From Syntrophorhabdaceae bacterium PtaU1.Bin034 (GTDB lineage Bacteria > Desulfobacterota_G > Syntrophorhabdia > Syntrophorhabdales > WCHB1-27): a stretch of 6,091 nt of DNA. The stretch covers positions 1-6,091 of the forward strand of contig MVRP01000227.1 in assembly GCA_002067405.1 (NCBI GenBank). Reading direction: 5' to 3'. The translations under genes and the position numbers were made by a program. Below the pieces are notes generated by a model. The model did not search any database. It saw only the letters and a list, made by a program, of their open reading frames with translations, and was not told the origin of the DNA. Of this stretch, positions 1 through 3,744 are shown in pieces (position 1 is the stretch's first letter; every line of letters starts with the position of its first letter).

Positions 1-658
1 GCGCTTCTATTGTATCCCGTCCCGAGAAGACTACTTCTTCCCCTATGCTTTTGTCTGACGTCGCGACCGGGCAGACGCCATGAAAAATCATCTCTATCGC
101 CGCATCTGCTATAGCGTCGATCTTATCTTTTGACTTATAATCGAACCAGTAGGTCATCCAGGTTATCATGCCGATCATGTGGAGAGCGGCCCAGGAAGGC
201 CTTATGCTACTCTTGATTTTGCCTGTGGACTGCAGCTCATCGATTGTGTTGCGAAGAAGTAAATAGAACTTTTTTCGCTCGACCTTGATTTGTTTGAAGT
301 ACTTACCCTTCGTTACAAGAGAGTCGTGGAGTATAAAACGGAATTCGGGGTGGAGGCAAACGAGCAGGCTGTAATCCCTGATTATTGCTTTCAGCCTTTC
401 ATACGGCTCTTCTATTGCAGCTACCTTCTTCATGTAGGGCTGCAATATCTCGCTTATCACCCGCATGTGAACTGAAAGTAAGAGGTGATTCTTACTCTTG
501 AAATAGTAGTACAGGGTTGGCTTTGTCAATTTAGCAGCCAGACAAATGTCATTAGTCGAGGTAGCCTGGAACCCCTTTGTCATAAAAAGCTTCACCGCTT
601 TCTTAAGGATAATGGTCTTCGTCTCCTGCGGATCACGTTTGTACCGGGTATTTTCCAT
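1..658 (-). CDS. TetR/AcrR-family transcriptional repressor, 3' end cut off by window edge
   Basis: The minus strand is open from an ATG at 658-656 to the window edge, giving 219 residues with no stop; the family is usually 190-230 residues, so little is likely missing. The N-terminal TetR helix-turn-helix spans about residues 12-60, with the recognition-helix block KLTKPTLYYYF at 43-53 followed by SKNHLL. The rest is the helical ligand and dimer domain, with GMITWMTYWFDY at 163-174. An AGGAG ribosome binding site (minus strand, 669-665) lies 6 bases before the ATG and fixes the start. The protein is a clear paralogue of the repressor at 1329-2006: the recognition helix is identical and similarity runs through the ligand domain. 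It lacks the roughly 18-residue insert of that protein and has a longer C-terminal tail. Family knowledge suggests a ligand-released dimeric repressor; target and ligand are unknown. The short plus-strand open frames here are shadows. Confidence 0.93.
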   Translation of the reverse strand, partial: MENTRYKRDPQETKTIILKKAVKLFMTKGFQATSTNDICLAAKLTKPTLYYYFKSKNHLLLSVHMRVISEILQPYMKKVAAIEEPYERLKAIIRDYSLLVCLHPEFRFILHDSLVTKGKYFKQIKVERKKFYLLLRNTIDELQSTGKIKSSIRPSWAALHMIGMITWMTYWFDYKSKDKIDAIADAAIEMIFHGVCPVATSDKSIGEEVVFSGRDTIEA

Positions 659-700
659 ATAGTTCTCCTTTTTTCAAACCAAACTGAGACCAACGTTCGG

Positions 701-710
701 CCGGTCTGTA
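701..710 (-). promoter_or_regulatory. Possible operator half-site in the leader of the first repressor
   Basis: Read on the minus strand this is TACAGACCGG, which matches 9 of 10 bases of TACTGACCGG in the palindromic operator candidate at 2206-2231. It lies in the predicted untranslated leader of the repressor at 1-658. Because the two repressors have the same recognition-helix sequence, a shared half-site is plausible. The other arm is not a good match, so this remains a weak call. Confidence 0.3.
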
Positions 711-763
711 CGGCGTTAAAACCCGTTGAAGACCGCTATTTGCCGGCGGTGATGACACTACAC

Positions 764-787
764 CGTTATATATCATAATATATAACG
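764..787. promoter_or_regulatory. Perfect 24-bp palindrome, candidate operator for autoregulation
   Basis: The left arm CGTTATATAT (764-773) and right arm ATATATAACG (778-787) are perfect reverse complements around a 4-base centre, CATA. The element covers the predicted -10 region of the repressor gene at 1-658, where a TetR dimer would block its own promoter. It is not a terminator: it is AT-rich with no T tract. Its sequence differs from the ACCGGT-centred palindrome at 2206-2231, so if both are operators they may bind different proteins. Confidence 0.55.
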
Positions 788-796
788 TTAAGTCAA
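767..796 (-). promoter_or_regulatory. Predicted sigma70-type promoter for the first repressor gene
   Basis: On the minus strand there is a -35 TTGACT (796-791, 5 of 6 to consensus), an 18-base spacer, and a -10 TATATA (772-767, 4 of 6) preceded by TGA as in an extended -10. Transcription would begin near 760 and leave a leader of about 100 bases before the ATG at 658. The -10 and most of the spacer lie inside the 24-bp palindrome at 764-787. The very AT-rich sequence offers several alternative -10 hexamers, so the exact one is uncertain. Confidence 0.5.
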
Positions 797-821
797 ACAT
801 TATCTGTCTGCTTCTGCAAAA

Positions 822-977
822 TAGATTCCCACGGGCTCACACCGGGTACCCGTGGTGTCTCTACGGGTGACGCCCTTGAACGGCCATGAGCCAACCATTC
901 GGCATTCACCCCTGGCCTCGGAGTACCCGCTTGCGGGTCGTGGGTCCTCTGCCGGTTTCGCGTCGAGTGGGAATCTA
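822..977. repeat. GC-rich 156-bp segment bounded by 11-bp inverted repeats
   Basis: The ends TAGATTCCCAC (822-832) and GTGGGAATCTA (967-977) are perfect reverse complements. The inside holds several smaller dyads: GGCTCA/TGAGCC (834-839 with 887-892), the self-complementary CGGGTACCCG (843-852), and ACCCGC-TT-GCGGGT (925-938). No credible gene covers it; open frames that cross it have no family features and no ribosome binding site. It could be a small non-autonomous mobile element or a dispersed intergenic repeat. I see no flanking target duplication and no transposase. Confidence 0.5.
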
Positions 978-1000
978 CGAGCGAGCAAAGCGAGCCATTA

Positions 1001-1211
1001 AGGGGGAGGCTCCACGGGCCGGGCACCGCCAGGCGGTCGCGTGGAGGGGGCGACGCAAGCCGACGAATTACTGCCTCTTCCTTTTGTTGAAGGGGAGGCT
1101 CCGACAGCTTTGCTGGTGGAGGGGGCGACGCAAGCCGACGAATTACTGCCTCTTCCTTTTGTTGAAGGGGAGGCTCCGACAGCTTTGCTGGTGGAGGGGG
1201 CGACGCAAGCC
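1001..1211. repeat. Tandem 75-bp repeats with a divergent upstream module
   Basis: Two identical 75-bp units (1041-1115 and 1116-1190) are followed by the first 21 bases of a third (1191-1211), which ends at the sequence GCAAGCC. A related module lies just upstream (1001-1061): it shares GGGAGGCTCC at the start and GTGGAGGGGGCGACGCAAGCC-type sequence at the end, but has a different central part. Each module can fold as a CTCC...GGAG hairpin with a variable tip, CACGGGCC...GCGTGGAG-like in the first and GACAGC-TTT-GCTGGT in the others. The 29-base linkers between modules (1062-1090 and 1137-1165) are identical. Because 75 is divisible by three, frames stay open through the array and produce spurious 25-residue repeat proteins on both strands. 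Confidence 0.85.
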
Positions 1212-1328
1212 CCAATATATAGAAATGCGGTCCGATGTCTTGTGTCGGCTATTCAGGATAAAACACGAGGACGTATTCGGATCAAAGCCCTGCCCCTCGA
1301 AATTCACAAGGATGGTGCGGTTGCTTAT
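1212..1328. other. Intergenic stretch with no recognised feature
   Basis: This stretch follows the repeat array and lies downstream of the minus-strand repressor at 1329-2006. I find no gene with a ribosome binding site and no convincing hairpin-plus-T-tract terminator on the minus strand. A plus-strand open frame passes through it, but it starts in the repeat array and has no recognisable protein features. Confidence 0.5.
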
Positions 1329-2006
1329 TTATTCGAGTTCCTGCCTGGATAGACCTTGAAAAACTATCATCTCAACCAAATTAGCTATATCGTCTGCCTT
1401 CTCTCGCCTTTGTTCGCTTATGGTTGATTGGTTTTGTGTAGTTGTCCTGCGCGATGATACTTTTCCATAATCATACCAGTAGGTAATCCATGTTATCATA
1501 CCCAGTATCAGTAACGCAGCAGGTGCGGGCTTGAAATTACTATTAAATATGCCTTTTGATTGAAGTTCTTCGATCGTGTCACGAAGAAGATGATAGTGTT
1601 CTTTCCAGGCCTTCTTGATCTCCTTGGAATATTTATCTTTTATATCCAAGCTGCCATGCAGCAGAAACCGTAGTGCCGGATCGGAACAAATCATCTTTGT
1701 GTACTCTCTGACCATCGTGCGGCAACGAGCGTCAGGGTCAGATATTGCCCTGACTTTCTCCATGTAGGGAACAAGATCTCTCTCTATGCCTTTCATATGA
1801 ACGGAAAAAAGCAGGTCGTTCTTGCTGTCAAAATAATAGTACAAGGTGGGTTTGGTCAGTTTTGCCGTGGCGGCAATCTCTCCTATGGATGTTGCTTCAT
1901 ATCCTTTTGCAAGAAAAAGTTTCGTCGCAGCATCTAAAAGACTTTCCAGTGTTTTGTCCGGATTAACCTTTTTTTTTCGCAATCTCGGTTTATCTTTAAC
2001 TGCCAT
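1329..2006 (-). CDS. TetR/AcrR-family transcriptional repressor, likely regulator of the divergent molybdenum hydroxylase operon
   Basis: This is a 225-residue protein with a lysine- and arginine-rich N-terminus, a TetR helix-turn-helix at about residues 20-66 (recognition block KLTKPTLYYYF at 49-59), and a helical ligand/dimer domain with GMITWITYWYDY at 169-180. An insert of about 18 residues at roughly 181-200, rich in Ser, Thr, Gln and Arg, follows that block and is absent from the paralogue at 1-658. I chose the ATG at 2006 because GGAG lies 6 bases upstream. An in-frame ATG at 2057 would add 17 residues but has no ribosome binding site and lies only about 8 bases from the predicted transcript start. 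The gene is divergent from the enzyme operon starting at 2353, the usual arrangement for a local repressor, and operator-like palindromes lie between them. The effector is unknown; a substrate or its CoA thioester is a guess from context. Confidence 0.93.
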   Translation of the reverse strand: MAVKDKPRLRKKKVNPDKTLESLLDAATKLFLAKGYEATSIGEIAATAKLTKPTLYYYFDSKNDLLFSVHMKGIERDLVPYMEKVRAISDPDARCRTMVREYTKMICSDPALRFLLHGSLDIKDKYSKEIKKAWKEHYHLLRDTIEELQSKGIFNSNFKPAPAALLILGMITWITYWYDYGKVSSRRTTTQNQSTISEQRREKADDIANLVEMIVFQGLSRQELE

Positions 2007-2016
2007 GCCTCTCTCC
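2007..2016 (-). promoter_or_regulatory. Ribosome binding site that decides the start of the second repressor
   Basis: On the minus strand the sequence is GGAGAGAGGC immediately before the ATG, placing GGAG 6 bases from the start codon. The alternative ATG at 2057 is preceded by AGGTTGTTGTTTT, which has no comparable site. Confidence 0.7.
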
Positions 2017-2071
2017 AGACCTGACTGTGCCCTCACTTGAGACTTTTTATCTATCATAAAACAACAACCTA

Positions 2072-2100
2072 ATTGTATAGACTTCGTTATTTCGTGTCAA
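2072..2100 (-). promoter_or_regulatory. Strong predicted sigma70-type promoter for the second repressor gene
   Basis: On the minus strand there is a perfect -35 TTGACA (2100-2095), a 17-base spacer, and a -10 TACAAT (2077-2072, 5 of 6 to consensus). The start point should be near 2065, giving a leader of about 58 bases to the ATG at 2006. The palindromes at 2189-2231 lie about 90-125 bases upstream of this promoter, so they would not obviously block it. Confidence 0.72.
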
Positions 2101-2156
2101 CAACTCCGATCGATCTGCCTTTTCTCGAAAAATACTGACATCAGATGAAAAATAAG

Positions 2157-2185
2157 TTGACAGGGTACTGTAAAAGATGTATATG
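2157..2185 (+). promoter_or_regulatory. Predicted sigma70-type promoter for the molybdenum hydroxylase operon
   Basis: A perfect -35 TTGACA (2157-2162) is followed by a 17-base spacer and the -10 TATATG (2180-2185, 4 of 6). Transcription would start near 2191-2193, inside the first operator-like half-site, leaving a leader of about 160 bases before the first ATG at 2353. Confidence 0.65.
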
Positions 2186-2188
2186 TTA

Positions 2189-2200
2189 ACTGATCGGTAA
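2189..2200 (+). promoter_or_regulatory. Operator-like site 1, overlapping the predicted transcription start
   Basis: The 12-base sequence ACTGATCGGTAA repeats 23 bases further on as ACTGACCGGTAA (2212-2223), with one difference. Its dyad symmetry is weaker than that of the second site. Its location on the predicted start point of the enzyme operon fits repression by a TetR-type dimer. Confidence 0.5.
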
Positions 2201-2205
2201 GACAC

Positions 2206-2231
2206 AATATTACTGACCGGTAAATAATATT
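2206..2231. promoter_or_regulatory. Operator candidate: 26-bp near-perfect palindrome centred on ACCGGT
   Basis: The sequence is symmetric about the point between 2218 and 2219, with 11 of 13 base pairs matching; only 2213/2224 and 2215/2222 do not pair. The outer arms are AATATTA/TAATATT and the core is ACCGGT. It lies about 15-40 bases downstream of the predicted start of the enzyme operon and shares its 12-base core with site 1. It is the best candidate binding site for the divergent TetR-type repressor at 1329-2006. Confidence 0.65.
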
Positions 2232-2313
2232 ATGAGAAGACAAAGAAGAAGAGTCGCATGCTGTGTCCGGGCCTGATTATTCGTAAGGTAGGTTTGTGCA
2301 GCTTCGGTTTAAA

Positions 2314-2343
2314 GAGCTTAGGCTCAATCATTTTTGAGGAGGG
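2314..2343 (+). promoter_or_regulatory. Leader hairpins next to the ribosome binding site of the first operon gene
   Basis: Two small mutually exclusive stems can form in the end of the leader: GAGC-TTAG-GCTC (2314-2325) and CTCAA-TCATTT-TTGAG (2323-2338). The second takes in the start of the GAGGAGGG ribosome binding site (2336-2343), which lies 9 bases before the ATG at 2353. The stems are only 4-5 bp, so regulation by them is speculative; the ribosome binding site is strong. Confidence 0.3.
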
Positions 2344-2352
2344 TGAATTTCC

Positions 2353-3228
2353 ATGAAAGATTTCAACTATTTTGCCCCAAAGACGGTTAATGAAGCCGTC
2401 GCCAAGCTTGTTGAATTGCAGGGCGAGGGGAAGATCATTTGCGGCGGTCAATCGTTATTGGTGCTCATGAAACAAAACATGTTAATGACAGAAAACATTG
2501 TCGATATCCACGGGATTTCCGAGCTTGACTACATTAAGTACGCGGATAATCAGGGCTTGTCTATAGGTGCTTTGACGACCCACGCCGCTGTGGAGGAGTC
2601 AGAAGTCCTGAAGGAGAAGTATCCGGTGTTCGCCGAAATGGAAGACAACCTTGCAGTGCCACAGACCCGTAATTACGGGACAATCGGTGGAAATGTGTGC
2701 CACGGAGACCCTGCAGCCGATGTTCCTGGCGTCCTGATCGCTATGAATGCCACATATCAACTGAAAGGTAAGGGTGGAGAGCGAATCGTAAACGCAAAGG
2801 ACTTCTACAAGGACCTGCTCGAGGTGGACTTGAAGGACGATGAAATCCTTTGCGAAGTCCGTGTCCCTGCACTTCCGGCAAATTCCGGAGTTGCACACGA
2901 GAAGCTGATGGCCCAGAAGGGTGACATGGGTATTGTCGGAGCTGCGGCTTTTGTCAAGATAAACCCTTCGAACGGGGTTTGTGAGGATGTAAGAATTGCG
3001 TTGACGAATGTCGCTAATGTTCCTTTCAGGGCACACACCTCGGAGAAAGTCCTCATCGGAAGGAAAATAGACGAAGGACTTCTTGAGGAAGCCGGTAGAA
3101 TAGCGTCGGAAGAGGTTGATCCGCCTTCCGATACACATGCATCCGCAGAATACCGCAAAGATATGGCACGAGTCTTCCTGAAGAGGGTTACGGCGAAAGC
3201 TTATGCGAGAGCACAAAAGAATCAGTAA
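2353..3228 (+). CDS. Molybdenum hydroxylase FAD-binding (medium) subunit, xanthine oxidase family
   Basis: This 291-residue protein matches the length of the CoxM/HcrB-type FAD subunits that pass electrons between the [2Fe-2S] clusters and an external acceptor. FAD-contact motifs are CGGQSL (30-35), IGALTTHA (71-78) and TIGGN (110-114), followed by DPAAD (119-123). The C-terminal domain (about 180-288) is the usual CO-dehydrogenase flavoprotein C-terminal fold, with a KGDMGIVGAAA stretch near 189-199. It lacks the roughly 40-residue [4Fe-4S] insert of characterised 4-hydroxybenzoyl-CoA reductase FAD subunits, since the length is too short and no cysteine cluster is seen. It is the first gene of the operon, starting 9 bases after GAGGAGGG, with 20 bases to the next gene. 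No signal peptide or membrane segment is visible. The physiological substrate cannot be read from this subunit. Confidence 0.94.
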   Translation: MKDFNYFAPKTVNEAVAKLVELQGEGKIICGGQSLLVLMKQNMLMTENIVDIHGISELDYIKYADNQGLSIGALTTHAAVEESEVLKEKYPVFAEMEDNLAVPQTRNYGTIGGNVCHGDPAADVPGVLIAMNATYQLKGKGGERIVNAKDFYKDLLEVDLKDDEILCEVRVPALPANSGVAHEKLMAQKGDMGIVGAAAFVKINPSNGVCEDVRIALTNVANVPFRAHTSEKVLIGRKIDEGLLEEAGRIASEEVDPPSDTHASAEYRKDMARVFLKRVTAKAYARAQKNQ

Positions 3229-3248
3229 AAATTACGGAGGTATTTGAT

Positions 3249-3734
3249 ATGAAGGAAGACCTTAGAGACCTGCAATTCAGGCTTAACGGGAAAGAGGTTC
3301 AGGCACAAGTAAAACCGAAAACATTATTGCTGGAACTTCTCCGGGAGGAATTCAAGCTTACGGGCACCCGGACGGGGTGCGAGGTCAGTGCATGCGGGGC
3401 CTGCACCGTCAATCTCGACGGGAAGGCGGTAAGATCCTGTTCAATTCTTGCTATCCAGGTAAACGGCCACGAAGTGGTGACGATAGAAGGCGTGGCGGAC
3501 GGCGACAAGCTGCACCCCATACAGGAAGCAATGGTGAATCACGGCGCAATTGAGTGCGGTTTCTGCACATCGGGAATGGTCATGTCCGCCCGGGCGCTTC
3601 TCCTGAAAAATCCCAAACCTACAAGAGAGGATGTCAAGAAGGCCATTCAGGGGAACCTCTGTGCGGACAGCGGCTACGTCAAATACGTTGAAGCCATAGA
3701 AATGGCAGCAAACGTTCTACAGGAAAAACGCTAA
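3249..3734 (+). CDS. Molybdenum hydroxylase [2Fe-2S] (small) subunit with an altered proximal cluster motif
   Basis: This 161-residue protein has the standard size of CoxS/HcrC-type subunits. The N-terminal plant-ferredoxin-like domain carries Cys44, Cys49, Cys52 and Cys64 in GCEVSACGAC...SC; Ser47 replaces the usual Gly of GCxxGxCG, but all four ligands are present. The C-terminal helical domain has CGFC (Cys103, Cys106) but the following motif, normally GNLCRCTGY, reads GNLCADSGY (135-143). Cys138 is kept and the fourth ligand position is Asp140. The residue before CGFC is Glu102 where most relatives have Gln, a residue that contacts the molybdopterin cytosine dinucleotide in known structures, and CTPG reads CTSG. 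The reading frame is continuous and the flanking sequence aligns well, so this is not a frameshift. GGAGG lies 8 bases before the ATG. The stop codon TAA overlaps the ribosome binding site of the next gene, suggesting coupled translation. Confidence 0.95.
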   Translation: MKEDLRDLQFRLNGKEVQAQVKPKTLLLELLREEFKLTGTRTGCEVSACGACTVNLDGKAVRSCSILAIQVNGHEVVTIEGVADGDKLHPIQEAMVNHGAIECGFCTSGMVMSARALLLKNPKPTREDVKKAIQGNLCADSGYVKYVEAIEMAANVLQEKR

Positions 3735-3744
3735 GGAGGTTTCT

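Noticed and set aside
290..778. Plus-strand open frames at 290-475 and 485-778
   Set aside because: They are shadows of the minus-strand repressor gene at 1-658 and its leader, with no domain and no supported start.
1001..1211. CRISPR array
   Set aside because: The repeated units are identical over their whole 75 bases, with no unique spacers; only two full copies exist and no cas gene is present.
793..1359. Open frames on both strands across the repeat island (minus 793-1215; plus 886-1359 and 1041-1352), with repeated 25-residue blocks
   Set aside because: They exist because the 75-bp repeat length is divisible by three. They lack ribosome binding sites and recognisable domains, and they overlap each other.
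2007..2057. Longer start for the second repressor at the ATG at 2057
   Set aside because: It has no ribosome binding site and lies about 8 bases from the predicted transcript start; the ATG at 2006 has GGAG at good spacing and gives an N-terminus similar in length to the paralogue.
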